Notes: generated from the sequence alone by a model not told the origin. DNA of 64,000 bases from Nocardiopsis endophytica (GCF_027706725.1 NZ_JAQFWQ010000025.1:1-64000), one strand, 5' to 3'; positions 52,548 to 62,934 are shown, numbered from the stretch's first letter. Translations and numbers: made by a program.

Positions 52548-52773
52548 CTGTCACCACCTTGGTCTCTCCCATGGTCTCTCCGCCGCCCCGCCGTCCCGGC
52601 GCTCCGCTCGCCGCTCGGCGTGTCCATCTGTCCGCCTGTCGATCGGCGGACATGTCGGCCGGTCTCCCTGTCGACTTCTCTCCCCGCGGTGGCCGCTCCA
52701 TCGAGGCGCCGCGGTCATGGCCGCGGGGCGCGGGCGGGGCGATCGCCGGGCCGCAAGGGCCCAGACAGTGGAA

Positions 52774-52807
52774 GGCGCCCCCCACGATCCTATGCGTGAG
52801 GGGCGCC
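52774..52807 (-). terminator. Terminator of the rpmH-rnpA-yidD-yidC-jag unit
   Basis: GGCGCCCC / GGGGCGCC plus three inner CAC/GTG pairs, 31 nt after the jag stop; the minus strand continues TTCCAC. Confidence 0.75.
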
Positions 52808-52810
52808 AGT

Positions 52811-52824
52811 GTTTCACGTGAAAC
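52811..52824. promoter_or_regulatory. parS site 5 (perfect)
   Basis: GTTTCACGTGAAAC just beyond the jag stop codon. Confidence 0.93.
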
Positions 52825-52837
52825 GTCGCGCGATCGC

Positions 52838-53377
52838 TCAGTCGGCGGGGAGCACCACCACGTAGCGGTAGGGCTCCTCCCCCTCCGACTCGCTGGTGAG
52901 CCCGGCGTCGGCCACCGCGTCGTGCACCACCTTGCGCTCGAACGGGGTCATCGGCTCCAGCGCCTTGGCCTCCCCGCTCTTCTTGACCTCGGCGGCCGCC
53001 TCGGAACCGACCTTGCGCAGCTCGGCGCGGCGGCCCTCGCGCCAGCCGCCGATGTCCAGCATGAGGCGGCTGCGGTTGCCGGTGCTGCGGTGCACCGCCA
53101 GGCGGGTGAGCTCCTGGAGGGCCTCCAGCACCTCGCCCTCACCGCCGATCAACTCGTCCAGCGTGGCCCCGACCACCGAGACCACCGCACGGTCGCCTTC
53201 GACGTCCATGTCGATGTCGCCGTCGAAGTCGGCGATGTCCAGCAGCCCCTCGATGTAGTCGGCGGCCACGTCACCCTCGTGCTCCAGGGCCTCGATGTCG
53301 ATGGTCTCCTCGGGAGCGTCCGCTACCGCGACGCTGCCGCCGCTCTCCTCGGGGGCGTCGGTGTTGCCGTTGCTCAC
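52838..53377 (-). CDS. jag: KhpB/Jag RNA-binding protein (R3H domain)
   Basis: 179 aa: acidic leader, KH domain (LDELIGGEGEVLEALQELTRLAVH) and R3H domain (EAKALEPMTPFERKVVHDAV). Partner of KhpA in many Gram-positives, linked to cell division and elongation. GTG 53377 is chosen: GAGGAGACAGGA is upstream and homologues start with a short acidic leader. It follows yidC by 103 nt. Confidence 0.92.
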   Translation of the reverse strand: MSNGNTDAPEESGGSVAVADAPEETIDIEALEHEGDVAADYIEGLLDIADFDGDIDMDVEGDRAVVSVVGATLDELIGGEGEVLEALQELTRLAVHRSTGNRSRLMLDIGGWREGRRAELRKVGSEAAAEVKKSGEAKALEPMTPFERKVVHDAVADAGLTSESEGEEPYRYVVVLPAD

Positions 53378-53480
53378 AGCGTCCTGTCTCCTCACGTTCG
53401 CGATCCCGCCGCCCGCGCGCTTCTGGGGCCCATCGCCTGCGCCCGGGCGGCCTGTCCGGCCCGAGAGGGCCGGGACTGCC

Positions 53481-54428
53481 CTACTGCTTCGGGCGACCGC
53501 CGCCGCGCTTCGCCCGGGACTGCTTCTTCGGCTGCTTACGCTCGATCTTAGGCTCTTCCACCGGCTCCGGGGCGCTCTCCTTGCGTTTGCCGAGTAGGCC
53601 CTTGGCCGACCCGTTCGCGGCGCCCGAGGCACCCGACGCACCCGCCTTGGCCTCCTCGCTGCCCGGCGCGGGGAACTTGCGGTACATCAGGTGCTGCTGC
53701 CCCATGGTCCACAGGTTGGAGGTGACCCAGTAGATCAACACACCGATCGGCATACCCAGACCGAACAGACCGAAGGCCGGCGCCAGATACATCATGATCT
53801 TCTGGGACTGGGCCATCGGGTTGTCGGCCATCTGGACCGTGGTGCGCTTCATGCTCTGGCGCATGGTCAGGAAGGTCGTCGTCCCCATGATCACACAGGC
53901 GATGACGATGACGGTCTTCGCGATGATCGGGTCGGAGCCGTAGCTCTCCAGCTCTGCCGAGGAGCTGGTGAACTGGGCGGCGATCGGGACGTGGAAGATG
54001 AGGGCGCCGCGGGCGCTCTCCACCAGCTCCTGGGTGAAGCCGTACTGCGCCTGGCCCTGGGCGACCGAGCGCAGCACGCTGAAGAGGGAGAAGAACACCG
54101 GCATCTGCAGCAGCAGGGGCAGGCAACCCATGACCGGGTTGGTCCCGCTCTCCTGGTAGAGCTTCATCATCTCTTGCTGCTGGCGCTGCTTGTCGTTCTT
54201 GTAGCGCTCGCGGACCTTCTGCAGCTGCGGCTGCATGTCCTGCATCTTCCGCTGCGTGTGCATCTGCTTCACGAACAGCGGGACCATGATCAGTCGCATC
54301 AGGACCGTCAGCAGGACGATGGACAGGCCCCACGCCCATCCGCCGTCGGGGTCGAACCCGATGAAGGTCAGGGCCGAGTGGATCTGGATCAGCACCCACC
54401 CGACGATGTTGTACAGCCAGTCCAGCAC
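53481..54428 (-). CDS. yidC: Membrane protein insertase YidC
   Basis: 315 aa with the five-helix YidC/Oxa1 core. KQMHTQRKMQDMQPQLQKVRERYKND forms the coiled-coil loop, NPVMGCLPLLLQMPVFFSLF follows, and the conserved hydrophilic-groove Arg is near LTVLMRLIMVPLF. No E. coli-type P1 domain, as normal for Gram-positives. The C-terminus is basic and rich in Lys/Arg, fitted to ribosome binding. 20 nt after yidD. Confidence 0.95.
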   Translation of the reverse strand: MLDWLYNIVGWVLIQIHSALTFIGFDPDGGWAWGLSIVLLTVLMRLIMVPLFVKQMHTQRKMQDMQPQLQKVRERYKNDKQRQQQEMMKLYQESGTNPVMGCLPLLLQMPVFFSLFSVLRSVAQGQAQYGFTQELVESARGALIFHVPIAAQFTSSSAELESYGSDPIIAKTVIVIACVIMGTTTFLTMRQSMKRTTVQMADNPMAQSQKIMMYLAPAFGLFGLGMPIGVLIYWVTSNLWTMGQQHLMYRKFPAPGSEEAKAGASGASGAANGSAKGLLGKRKESAPEPVEEPKIERKQPKKQSRAKRGGGRPKQ

Positions 54429-54447
54429 CGGCCAACTCCCTCTTCTG

Positions 54448-54771
54448 TCAGTTCGGCGACGGGTTCGCGGGGTCGGTCCCGGTCATGTCTGGGCCCTCTC
54501 CCGTGTCGCTCGGTTGGTGGTCGCGTGCCCCCGCGCGCGGGGGAACCGGGTCGAGACCGCCCGGATGGAAGGGATGGCAGCGCGCGATCCTGCGCACCGC
54601 CAACCACAGCCCCCGCAGCGCTCCGTGCTCCTGGAGCGCCTGCACCGCGTACGCGCTGCACGAGGGGTAGAAGCGACAGACCGGAGGGAACAGCGGCGAG
54701 ATGAACCGCTGATACCCCCTGATGGGCACGATGAGGACCCGCGCGAGGGGCCTGGGTCTGTCGTCGGTCAT
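54448..54771 (-). CDS. yidD: Membrane protein insertion efficiency factor YidD
   Basis: 107 aa with [15 protein letters not shown] and [13 protein letters not shown], the family hallmarks. Amphipathic, membrane-associated; assists YidC. It overlaps rnpA by 4 nt and is extended by about 20 disordered residues. Confidence 0.93.
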   Translation of the reverse strand: MTDDRPRPLARVLIVPIRGYQRFISPLFPPVCRFYPSCSAYAVQALQEHGALRGLWLAVRRIARCHPFHPGGLDPVPPRAGARDHQPSDTGEGPDMTGTDPANPSPN

Positions 54772-55208
54772 GAACCCGCCCGCTGTTCTCCGTCGGCGCG
54801 AGCGGCGTTCCCGTCGCCCGCGCCCCGCCCCTTGCGGCGGCGTGTCGCGCCGCTCCGGGGGCGCCGAACCGCGGCGAGGGCGGCATCGAGCTGCTCGGCC
54901 AGAGTGTCGTATCCAACGTGGGCGGCCAAGGGTTTGGCCCGCACTACCAGCAGGCTACCCGCAGGCAGGTCCCCGATCCGGTCGCGCATCAGGTGCCGCA
55001 GCCGCCGCTGCACCCGCTTGCGCACCACCGCCGTGCCCACCGCCTTGCTCACGGTGAAGCCGACCCGGGGCGCCTCCCCGGCGCCCGGGTCGTCGGGGCG
55101 TGCGGTCAGCAGGACGACGCCGAGGGCGTCACGGCCGGAGCGCCGTCCCCGGCGCATCGTGCGGCCGAACTCGGCGCTGCGCCGCATCCGGTTGCCAGGC
55201 GACAGCAT
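54768..55208 (-). CDS. rnpA: Ribonuclease P protein component
   Basis: 146 aa. [29 protein letters not shown] carries the central cleft and RNR-like motif. ATG 55208 ([10 protein letters not shown]) is the family start with GAGGA upstream; an in-frame start seven codons earlier is unlikely. The C-terminal 35 residues are basic and disordered. Joins the RNase P RNA to mature tRNA 5' ends. Confidence 0.95.
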   Translation of the reverse strand: MLSPGNRMRRSAEFGRTMRRGRRSGRDALGVVLLTARPDDPGAGEAPRVGFTVSKAVGTAVVRKRVQRRLRHLMRDRIGDLPAGSLLVVRAKPLAAHVGYDTLAEQLDAALAAVRRPRSGATRRRKGRGAGDGNAARADGEQRAGS

Positions 55209-55233
55209 GGGATCGGTCCTCGAACACAAGAAG

Positions 55234-55261
55234 GGGACCGGCCTGCTGGCAGACCGGTCCC
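55234..55261 (-). terminator. Hairpin between rpmH and rnpA
   Basis: GGGACCGG / CCGGTCCC, 12-nt loop, followed on the minus strand by CTTCTTGTG. Partial terminator or attenuator that could set the high rpmH to rnpA ratio. Confidence 0.55.
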
Positions 55262-55284
55262 GAAGTCATCGGCTGAGCCGTGGG

Positions 55285-55428
55285 TCAGTGGCTCACGGTC
55301 AGGCGGGCGCGCCCCTTCTTGCGGCGGGCCGTGATGATGGCACGGCCGGCGCGGGTCCGCATGCGCAGCCGGAAACCGTGGACCTTCGCACGGCGCCGGT
55401 TGTTCGGCTGGTACGTACGCTTGCTCAC
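55285..55428 (-). CDS. rpmH: 50S ribosomal protein L34
   Basis: 47 aa, very basic ([20 protein letters not shown]). GTG 55428 with TGGAG upstream. First gene of the rpmH-rnpA-yidD-yidC-jag unit, divergent from dnaA. Confidence 0.97.
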   Translation of the reverse strand: MSKRTYQPNNRRRAKVHGFRLRMRTRAGRAIITARRKKGRARLTVSH

Positions 55429-56192
55429 TGCTGGGCTCCAGGGGCGTCTAGAGAAGTTCGTGCGCGCGGTTCCGCGAGACGGGCCGCGCATGTTCCTGCT
55501 CAACAACGTCGCGGGGACGTCCGAGGCTGAGGAACATCGCCCGCTCGCGCCGCCGACCGGCCACCCCGTGCCGAGCGGGGCGCATTCCGGTAGCGACTTA
55601 AGCATAAAGAAGATACGGCCGTGCCCGTCACCGGTCAAATCGGCCGCCCGCGCCACCAGGAACGACACCGGCCCAGACGGGGGACGCGGCCCGCCGCCCG
55701 GCGCGCCGTCCCCAGTATCCCCCCGCTGTGGACGACGCGCTGTCCACAGCGGGGGAAGATCCCCCACAGCCCCCTAAGCTGTGGATAACGTGGAGGCGGG
55801 GAGAACGGCCCTCCGGGGCGCCGACCCGCACGGCGCCCGCCCGTCCTCCCCCAGGTCGCTACCCAGGGTGATCAGGGAATTGTGGACAACCCTCGGCTCC
55901 CGCCCGCTTCCACACGGCCTGTGAACGAACCGGTGCACAACTTGTGGACACCGCCCTCACGCTGTGGATACCGGGCGGCCGGTGCGCGGATGGGCCGGGG
56001 GTGCGCTCCGGCGGCACCGTACACAGGCCGTCCACAGTGATCCCCCTCTCCATCCACAGGGAGGGGGCGACGGTCCCCGGTCCCGAAGGGCCGACGGGAC
56101 CGGGACAATGGGGCGTCCGGCCCCGTACGCGGGACGCCGGGCACCGCCGAGACGCCGACCGCCGAGAAGGGGACGAACCATGGCAGGGCACC
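55429..56192. promoter_or_regulatory. dnaA-rpmH intergenic region with DnaA boxes
   Basis: 764 bp. Perfect DnaA boxes at 55780-55788 (TTATCCACA, minus) and 55881-55889 (TTGTCCACA, minus); weaker ones at 55740-55748, 55943-55951 and 55963-55971 and near 56030. They suggest DnaA autoregulation. An AT-rich stretch with TTAAGCATAAAGAAGAT (near 55600) is a probable rpmH or dnaA promoter region. Not split by a gene. Confidence 0.75.
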
Positions 56193-56200
56193 GTGTCTGA
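56180..56200 (+). CDS. Possible mini-ORF overlapping the dnaA start
   Basis: ATG GCA GGG CAC CGT GTC TGA, with AAGGGG 8 nt before the ATG. It covers the dnaA GTG (56193) in another frame. It could couple or reduce dnaA translation, or be chance. Confidence 0.25.
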   Translation: MAGHRV

Positions 56201-58307
56201 GGCGCAGGTCAACCTCGCGGTGGTGTGGTCCAGCGTGCTGGACGGGCTGGACAGCAACGCGCTGCCCCCGCACCAGCGGGCGTGGTTCCTGCAGACCCGG
56301 CCGCTGGGTCTGATCGAGGACACCGCCCTGCTCGCCGCGCCCAACGACTTCGCCAAGGAGATCCTGGAGACCCGGCTGCGGGAGAGCATCAGCCGCGCCC
56401 TGTCCGCCGAGCTCGGCCGGGAGATCCGGGTGGCGGTCACCGTGGACCCCACGGCGGTGCAGCCCGCCCCCTCCCCCGCCCCGCAGCCCCCCGCCGCCCA
56501 GGGGCCCACCCCCGGCGCCGCGCCGCAGGGGCCGTCTCCGCAGGACACCGCGCCGCCGGCCGCCGGACCGGGACACCCGCCCGCGCCCGTGGGCCCCTTC
56601 TCCGGGGAGGGCGCGCGCCCGGGCGCCGAGGGCGGCCCCGCCCCGGCCGACCTGCCCGCCCCGCCCCCGTCGGAGGCCCTGCCCGACGGGCAGTTCGGCC
56701 GCCCCGACCCCGCACAGGGTTTTCCACAGCCCTATGGACGGAGCGAACCCGTCCCCCGCGAGCAGGCGCCGTCTCCTTCTCCCCAGGGTGAGGACCTGCT
56801 GGCCGGACCTCCCGCCCAGTGGGAGCAGCGTCCCCAGCAGTGGGACTCCGCCCCGCGCGACCACCGCCCCTGGGACCACGGCGCCCCCGCCCAGTGGGAG
56901 CACCCCCCGTCCGAGCCGCCCGGCCGCGCCTCGCAGGGCGGTTGGGAGCGCCCCCGCCAGGACCAGGCCCCGCACGACCAGGCGCAGTGGGAGCAGGGCG
57001 GGCCGGAGCGCGCCCGCCGCGACCGGCCGAACTGGGAGCAGCCCCAGTGGGAGGCGTCGGGCCCCTCCTGGGAACAGGGCCGGTGGGACGCGCCCGCGCC
57101 GGGCGCCTCCGGTGAGCACGGCCCCGGCGGCCCGTCCGCGCCCCCGTCCACAGGCGCCTTCGCCGACGGGCCGGAGGGCACCGAGGCCCCGGACGGCTCC
57201 GTCCCGCCGCCCCCGGCGCCCAGCCCGCCCGACACCGAGGGCGGCAACCAGCCGCACACCTCGGCCGAGCCGGCGCGGCTGAACCCCAAGTACACCTTCG
57301 ACACCTTCGTCATCGGCGCCAGCAACCGCTTCGCGCACGCGGCGGCGGTCGCCGTCGCCGAGGCGCCGGCCAAGGCCTACAACCCGCTGTTCATCTACGG
57401 CGGCTCGGGGCTGGGCAAGACCCACCTGCTGCACGCCATCGGCCACTACACCCAGCGCCTCTACGACGGGGCCCGGGTGCGCTACGTCAGCTCCGAGGAG
57501 TTCACGAACGAGTTCATCAACTCCATCCGGGACGGCAAGGCCGACGGGTTCCGGCGCCGCTACCGCGACATCGACGTGCTGCTGGTCGACGACATCCAGT
57601 TCCTGGAGAACAAGGAGCAGACGCAGGAGGAGTTCTTCCACACCTTCAACACCCTGCACAACTCCAACAAGCAGATCGTCATCTCCAGCGACCGGCCGCC
57701 CAAGCAGCTCGTCACCCTGGAGGACCGGCTGCGCAACCGGTTCGAGTGGGGGCTGATCACCGACGTCCAGCCGCCCGAGCTGGAGACCCGGATCGCCATC
57801 CTGCGCAAGAAGGCGGCCCAGGAGGGGCTGGCCGCCCCGCCGGAGGTCCTGGAGTTCATCGCCAGCAAGATCTCCACCAACATCCGCGAGCTGGAGGGGG
57901 CGCTGATCCGGGTCACCGCCTTCGCCAGCCTCAACCGGCAGTCGGTGGACCTGCACCTGACCGGCATCGTGCTCAAGGACCTCATCCCCGACGACGAGGG
58001 GCCCGAGATCACCGCGTCGGCGATCATGGCGCAGACCGCCTCCTACTTCGGGCTGAGCACCGAGGACCTGTGCGGCACCTCGCGCTCGCGGGTGCTGGTG
58101 ACCGCCCGGCAGATCGCGATGTACCTGTGCCGGGAGCTGACCGACCTGTCGCTGCCCAAGATCGGCCAGCAGTTCGGCGGACGCGACCACACCACGGTGA
58201 TGCACGCCGACCGCAAGATCCGCTCGCTGATGGCCGAGCGCCGCTCCATCTACAACCAGGTGACCGAGCTCACCAACCGCATCAAGCAGGAGTCGCGGAA
58301 CGTGTGA
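56193..58307 (+). CDS. dnaA: Chromosomal replication initiator DnaA
   Basis: 704 aa. Domain I ([19 protein letters not shown]), an unusually long domain II of about 280 residues rich in Pro, Gln and Trp with QWEQ-type repeats (about 205-310), AAA+ domain III ([32 protein letters not shown]) and DNA-binding domain IV ([31 protein letters not shown]). GTG 56193 is the family start; the frame is open further upstream but without conservation, and the only near ATG is out of frame. Binds boxes in oriC just downstream. Confidence 0.97.
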   Translation: MSEAQVNLAVVWSSVLDGLDSNALPPHQRAWFLQTRPLGLIEDTALLAAPNDFAKEILETRLRESISRALSAELGREIRVAVTVDPTAVQPAPSPAPQPPAAQGPTPGAAPQGPSPQDTAPPAAGPGHPPAPVGPFSGEGARPGAEGGPAPADLPAPPPSEALPDGQFGRPDPAQGFPQPYGRSEPVPREQAPSPSPQGEDLLAGPPAQWEQRPQQWDSAPRDHRPWDHGAPAQWEHPPSEPPGRASQGGWERPRQDQAPHDQAQWEQGGPERARRDRPNWEQPQWEASGPSWEQGRWDAPAPGASGEHGPGGPSAPPSTGAFADGPEGTEAPDGSVPPPPAPSPPDTEGGNQPHTSAEPARLNPKYTFDTFVIGASNRFAHAAAVAVAEAPAKAYNPLFIYGGSGLGKTHLLHAIGHYTQRLYDGARVRYVSSEEFTNEFINSIRDGKADGFRRRYRDIDVLLVDDIQFLENKEQTQEEFFHTFNTLHNSNKQIVISSDRPPKQLVTLEDRLRNRFEWGLITDVQPPELETRIAILRKKAAQEGLAAPPEVLEFIASKISTNIRELEGALIRVTAFASLNRQSVDLHLTGIVLKDLIPDDEGPEITASAIMAQTASYFGLSTEDLCGTSRSRVLVTARQIAMYLCRELTDLSLPKIGQQFGGRDHTTVMHADRKIRSLMAERRSIYNQVTELTNRIKQESRNV

Positions 58308-59016
58308 CGCGGCGCGCCCGGGCCGCGCCGCGGATGCGGCGGCCCCGCCCGGCGAGGTTCGCACCACATCCACCGCTTCGTCCCGCCCCGACCGGCGCCC
58401 TCTGGGCCGCCCCCGGACACCGGATCCCTTGCCGCACGGCCGGATCCGGACGCGTTGTCCCCAGGGGCGGCCCTTTTTCTGTGGACAACCGGTGGAGAAC
58501 CCTGGGGATGGAGGCCCCGATCCTGGGGACGGCCTGGGGACGGGCTGTTGACAGCGGGAAGCCCCCCTGTGGCGGCCGTCCCCCGCCCCTGTGGGCGAGC
58601 GGTGGATAACCGGTGGACAAGCCGTGGATAACCCGGGGACAAGCTGTGCACGGCCGATCGGCGTCCACAGCGCACCCTGCTTCTCCACAGCCTCCGCCCA
58701 CAGCACCGGTGGACAAAAATCTCCGGGCTGACCTGCGAAAAGGACCTCTGTCCACACTGTCCACAGCCCCTACTATTACTGCGCCCCCTGTTAAACCCAA
58801 TGAGGCTTCAAAATCAGGCTCGGGCCCGATCTGTGGATGAGCGCCGGACGGTCCCCGACCACCCGGTCGAGCCCCCGATCCGGTCATGTGTTGCGGGCAG
58901 CGGCGGGCGGTGAATGCGGGTACCGTGTGAACCCGTCCCCGAGGTGAGCCCGCGCCGTCGTCACGCCCCACCGCTCACGGGGTCAGCAGACGCCTTCGAG
59001 GAGAGTGAGTCGGAAA
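58308..59016. other. oriC: Replication origin oriC
   Basis: 709 bp between dnaA and dnaN. DnaA boxes on both strands: perfect TTGTCCACA on the minus strand at 58480-58488, and one- to two-mismatch boxes at 58601, 58612, 58623, 58681, 58709, 58748, 58757 and 58832, spaced about one helical turn in places. An AT-rich stretch at 58771-58818 (ACTATTACTG, TTAAACCCAATG, TTCAAAATC) is the likely unwinding element. The layout matches Streptomyces oriC. Confidence 0.92.
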
Positions 59017-60156
59017 GTGAAGTTCCGGGTCGAACGCGACGTACTCGCCGACGCCGTCGCCTGGACGGCGCGCAGCCTGCCGGTCCGCCCCTCGGTGCCG
59101 GTGCTCGCCGGGATGCTGCTGGACGCCTCCGAGGACGAGGGCCGCCAGCGCCTGAGGCTCTCCAGCTTCGACTACGAGGTCTCCGCGCAGGTGTCCGTGG
59201 ACATCGAGGTCGAGGAGCCCGGCACCTGCCTGGTCTCGGGCCGCCTCCTCGCGGAGATCACCCGCAACCTTCCTCCACAGACGGTGGAGATCGCGACGGA
59301 CGGCGCGAAGGTGACCGTCTCCTGCGGCAGCGCGAAGTTCACACTCCTCACCCTGCCTGTGGAGGACTACCCCACGCTGCCGGAGATGCCCGGCCAGACC
59401 GGGTCGGTCGGCAGCGACGTGTTCGCCGCCGCCGTGGCCCAGGTCGCCGTCGCCGCCGGCCGGGACGACACCCTGCCGATGCTCACCGGCGTGCGGGTGG
59501 AGATCGAGGGCTCCACGCTGACCCTGGCCTCCACCGACCGCTACCGGCTCGCCGTCCGCGAGATCACCTGGTCCCCGGAGAACCCCGACGTCTCCGCGGT
59601 CGCCCTGGTGCCCGCCAAGACCCTGGCCGACACCGCCAAGTCGCTGACCTCCGGCGCCGAGGTCTCCATCGCGCTGGCCACCGGCGAGGGCGCCGAGGGC
59701 ATGATCGGCTTCGAGGGCGGCGGCCGCCGCACCACCACCCGGCTGCTGGACGGGGAGTTCCCCAAGTACCGCGCCCTGCTGCCGGACACCTTCAACTCGG
59801 TCGCCGAGATCAACAAGGCCGAGTTCATCGAGGCGGTCAAGCGCGTGTCGCTGGTCGCCGAGCGCAACACCCCCCTGCGGCTCGCCTTCGGCGAGGGCCG
59901 CCTGGTCCTGGAGGCCGGGACCGGCGACGAGGCGCAGGCCGTCGAGGTGCTGGACGCCGCCCTGGAAGGCGAGGAGATCCAGATCGCCTTCAACTCGTCC
60001 TACCTGCTGGACGGGCTCGGCGCGGTCGACTCCGACATCGCCCGGCTGCAGTTCACCACCTCGACCAAGCCCGCGATCATCTCCGGCAAGCCCGCCGACG
60101 AGTCCGCCGCCTCCGACTACCGGTACCTCATCATGCCGGTGCGGCTCTCCGGCTGA
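59017..60156 (+). CDS. dnaN: DNA polymerase III beta clamp
   Basis: 379 aa, three beta-clamp domains; starts MKFRVERDVLADAVAWTARSLPVRP as in homologues, so GTG 59017 is taken rather than the in-frame GTG 59005. The C-terminus ends YRYLIMPVRLSG, the usual clamp end. GAGGAG is 13 nt upstream. Loaded by the DnaX complex. Confidence 0.97.
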   Translation: MKFRVERDVLADAVAWTARSLPVRPSVPVLAGMLLDASEDEGRQRLRLSSFDYEVSAQVSVDIEVEEPGTCLVSGRLLAEITRNLPPQTVEIATDGAKVTVSCGSAKFTLLTLPVEDYPTLPEMPGQTGSVGSDVFAAAVAQVAVAAGRDDTLPMLTGVRVEIEGSTLTLASTDRYRLAVREITWSPENPDVSAVALVPAKTLADTAKSLTSGAEVSIALATGEGAEGMIGFEGGGRRTTTRLLDGEFPKYRALLPDTFNSVAEINKAEFIEAVKRVSLVAERNTPLRLAFGEGRLVLEAGTGDEAQAVEVLDAALEGEEIQIAFNSSYLLDGLGAVDSDIARLQFTTSTKPAIISGKPADESAASDYRYLIMPVRLSG

Positions 60157-60223
60157 GCCGGGGGCCGGTGTACAGCCCCGGGGAGCACCGGGGACGAACA
60201 GGGTCCGAGGGGGAGAGGTCACG

Positions 60224-61129
60224 ATGAAGCTGGGCATGGTCGGCCTGGGCAAGATGGGCGGCAACATGGCCGCGCGGCTACGGGACAAGGGCCACGAGGT
60301 CGTCGGGTACGACTTCGACCCCCAGGTGAGCGATGTCGGCAGCCTGGCCGAGCTGGTCGGGCGGCTGGAGGCGCCGCGCACCGTGTGGCTGATGGTCCCC
60401 GCCGGTGAGCCGACCGACAGCGCCGTCGAGGAGCTGGGCGGCCTGCTGGACGCGGGCGACCTGGTCATCGACGGCGGCAACTCGCACTACGTCAAGGACC
60501 GCGAGCACGCCGACGCCCTCAAGGACAAGGGCGTGCACTACGTCGACGCCGGGGTCAGCGGCGGCGTGTGGGGGCGCGAGAACGGCTACGGGATCATGGT
60601 CGGCGGGGCGGCCGAGGACGTCGCCCGGGCCAGGCCGGTCTTCGACGCGCTCACCCCCGACGAGGGCGGCGGCTTCGTGCACGCCGGCGGCGTGGGCGCC
60701 GGGCACTTCGTCAAGATGGTGCACAACGGCATCGAGTACGGCATGATGCAGGCCTTCGCCGAGGGCTTCGAGCTCATGCAGGCCTCGGACATCGTCGACG
60801 ACGTGCCGGGCACCTTCGACAGCTGGCGCGAGGGCACCGTGGTGCGCTCCTGGCTGCTCGACCTGCTGGTGCGGGCGCTGGAGGAGGACCCGGAGCTGGA
60901 GGGGCTGCGCGGGTACGCGCAGGACTCCGGCGAGGGCCGCTGGACCGTCCAGGCCGCGGTCGACCACGCGGTCCCGGCCCCGGCGATCACCGCGGCGCTG
61001 TACGCGCGCTTCGCCTCCCGGCAGGAGGACAGCCCCGCGATGAAGGTGATCGCCGCGCTGCGCAACCAGTTCGGCGGGCACGCGGTGGCCACCGCCACCG
61101 ACGACCCGGTGCGCACCCCGCGGAGCTGA
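60224..61129 (+). CDS. gnd: 6-phosphogluconate dehydrogenase (decarboxylating), short form
   Basis: 301 aa, the GndA-type short enzyme. NAD(P) motif [39 protein letters not shown] and the catalytic [20 protein letters not shown]. Oxidises 6-phosphogluconate to ribulose 5-phosphate. ATG 60224 with GAGGGGGAGAGG upstream. Its position between dnaN and recF is typical of actinobacteria. Confidence 0.95.
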   Translation: MKLGMVGLGKMGGNMAARLRDKGHEVVGYDFDPQVSDVGSLAELVGRLEAPRTVWLMVPAGEPTDSAVEELGGLLDAGDLVIDGGNSHYVKDREHADALKDKGVHYVDAGVSGGVWGRENGYGIMVGGAAEDVARARPVFDALTPDEGGGFVHAGGVGAGHFVKMVHNGIEYGMMQAFAEGFELMQASDIVDDVPGTFDSWREGTVVRSWLLDLLVRALEEDPELEGLRGYAQDSGEGRWTVQAAVDHAVPAPAITAALYARFASRQEDSPAMKVIAALRNQFGGHAVATATDDPVRTPRS

Positions 61130-61187
61130 CGCGCCGCCGGGCATGGGCGGAACCGCCCGCGGGCGCCCGGACCGGGGCGCAGCGCCC

Positions 61188-61201
61188 GTTTCACGTGAAA
61201 C
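61188..61201. promoter_or_regulatory. parS site 6 (perfect)
   Basis: GTTTCACGTGAAAC between gnd and recF, the only site on the far side of oriC in this window. Confidence 0.93.
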
Positions 61202-61253
61202 CCGGGAACGCCGGGGGCACCGGCCCCCGGCGCTCACAGGAGGGAGAGGCCGG

Positions 61254-62381
61254 ATGTACGTATCGCACCTGCAACTGGCCGACTTCCGGTCCTATGAGTC
61301 GGCGCTGCTGGAGCTGGAGCCCGGGGTGAGCACCTTCGTCGGGCCCAACGGCCAGGGCAAGACCAACCTCGTCGAGGCCATCGGGTACGTCGCCACCCTG
61401 GGCAGCCACCGGGTCTCCGCCGACGCCCCGCTGGTGCGCCGGGGCGCCGAGCGCGCCGTGGTCCGCTGCGCGGTGGTCTCCGGTGAGCGCCGGGCCGTGG
61501 TCGAACTGGAGATCAACCCCGGCAAGGCCAACCGGGCGCGGCTCAACCGCTCCCCCGCCACCCGCCCCCGCGAGGTGCTGGGCGTGCTGCGCACCGTGCT
61601 CTTCGCCCCCGAGGACCTGGCCCTGGTCAAGGGCGACCCCGGGGACCGGCGGCGGTTCCTGGACGAGCTGCTGGTGGCCCGCGCCCCGCGGCTGGCCGCC
61701 GTGCGCTCGGACTACGAGCGGGTGCTCAAGCAGCGCAACGCGCTGCTCAAGTCGGCCTCCGCCCGCTACCTCAAGCGCCAGGAGGTCGACCTGTCGACCC
61801 TGGACGTGTGGGACGGCCACCTGGTCGCGGCCGGGGCCGAGCTGCTCGCCGCGCGCCTGGCGCTCACCGCGGAGCTGCAGCCGCTGACCGCCAAGGCCTA
61901 CGCCGAGCTGGCCGGGGCCGACGGCGCCCCGGTGCTGCGCTACCGCTCCTCGGCCGACCCGGACGCCGACCTGCCCGCCGACCGCGAGCGCCTGGCCGAG
62001 GTGCTGCGCGCCGCCCTGGCCGAGGCCCGCCACCAAGAGCTGCAGCGCGGCGTGAGCCTGGTCGGCCCACACCGCGACGACCTGGTGCTCGCCCTGGACG
62101 ACCTCCCCGCCAAGGGGTACGCCAGCCAGGGCGAGTCGTGGTCGTACGCGCTCGCGCTCCGGCTGAGCGCCTACGAGCTGCTCCGCGCCGACGGTGACGA
62201 CCCGGTGCTCATCCTCGACGACGTCTTCTCCGAGCTGGACGCCGCGCGCCGCCGGCGCCTGGCCGAGCACGTCGCCCAGTGCGAGCAGGTGCTGGTCAGC
62301 GCCGCCGTTCCGGAGGACATCCCCGAGGAGCTGCAGGGGGCGCGGTTCCGGGTCCGCGAGGGGGAGGTCGAGCGTGACTGA
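61254..62381 (+). CDS. recF: DNA repair and replication protein RecF
   Basis: 375 aa SMC-like ATPase: Walker [24 protein letters not shown], signature region and Walker B/D-loop [21 protein letters not shown] 61254 has AGGAGGGAGAGG upstream; the longer frame runs through a parS site and is rejected. Overlaps dciA by 8 nt. Confidence 0.96.
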   Translation: MYVSHLQLADFRSYESALLELEPGVSTFVGPNGQGKTNLVEAIGYVATLGSHRVSADAPLVRRGAERAVVRCAVVSGERRAVVELEINPGKANRARLNRSPATRPREVLGVLRTVLFAPEDLALVKGDPGDRRRFLDELLVARAPRLAAVRSDYERVLKQRNALLKSASARYLKRQEVDLSTLDVWDGHLVAAGAELLAARLALTAELQPLTAKAYAELAGADGAPVLRYRSSADPDADLPADRERLAEVLRAALAEARHQELQRGVSLVGPHRDDLVLALDDLPAKGYASQGESWSYALALRLSAYELLRADGDDPVLILDDVFSELDAARRRRLAEHVAQCEQVLVSAAVPEDIPEELQGARFRVREGEVERD

Positions 62382-62934
62382 CGGCGACCGGGCACGGCGC
62401 CCCGACACCGGGGCGGGCGGCGCCCCGGACACCCGCGGCGGCCGCAGCGACGGCGCCGCCGCAGGGCGGTCCCCCTCCCCCGACGACGCCCCCAGCGGCA
62501 TCGACCTGGCCCGGCAGGCGCTGGCCCAGGCGCGGGCGGCGGCCAAGGAGCGGGGGGCGGCGCCCGGCCCGCGTCCGCAGCGGCGGCGCGGCGGCCGGAT
62601 GCGGTCGCGCCGCGACCCCCAGCTGTTCGGGGACGCGGTGCGCGCCTGGCTGTCGGAGCGGGGCTACGCCGAGCAGGTCGCGGTCGGCGGGGTGTTCGGC
62701 CGGTGGAGCGAGATCGTCGGCGAGTTCAACGCCCAGCACCTGCGTCCGGTCTCCTACGAGGCCGGTGAGCTGGTGGTGGCCGCCGAGTCGGCGACCATGG
62801 CCGCGCACGCCCGCGCCATGGCCCGGGACCTGATCCGCCGGCTCAACGAGGAACTGGGCCAGGGCACGGTGCACGCGATCAAGGTGACCGGACCGGGGCG
62901 GGGGCGCGGGGCCGGGCGGCTCCGCGCCAGGTGA
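62374..62934 (+). CDS. dciA: DciA-type helicase loader (DUF721)
   Basis: 186 aa. The N-terminal 75 residues are basic and disordered; the DUF721 KH-like domain follows ([21 protein letters not shown] ... [18 protein letters not shown]). The family is thought to help load DnaB in bacteria without DnaC. GTG 62374 overlaps the recF end. Near DnaA and DnaN, consistent with the role. Confidence 0.9.
   Translation: MTDGDRARRPDTGAGGAPDTRGGRSDGAAAGRSPSPDDAPSGIDLARQALAQARAAAKERGAAPGPRPQRRRGGRMRSRRDPQLFGDAVRAWLSERGYAEQVAVGGVFGRWSEIVGEFNAQHLRPVSYEAGELVVAAESATMAAHARAMARDLIRRLNEELGQGTVHAIKVTGPGRGRGAGRLRAR

Larger units (their letters stand above)
52548..52837. other. Intergenic region between jag and rsmG
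   Basis: 290 bp with the jag terminator (52774-52807), a parS site and, at 52618-52685, a run of TGTCCNNCTGTC-like units that ends in CCTGTCGACTTCTC. No gene seen. Confidence 0.55.
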
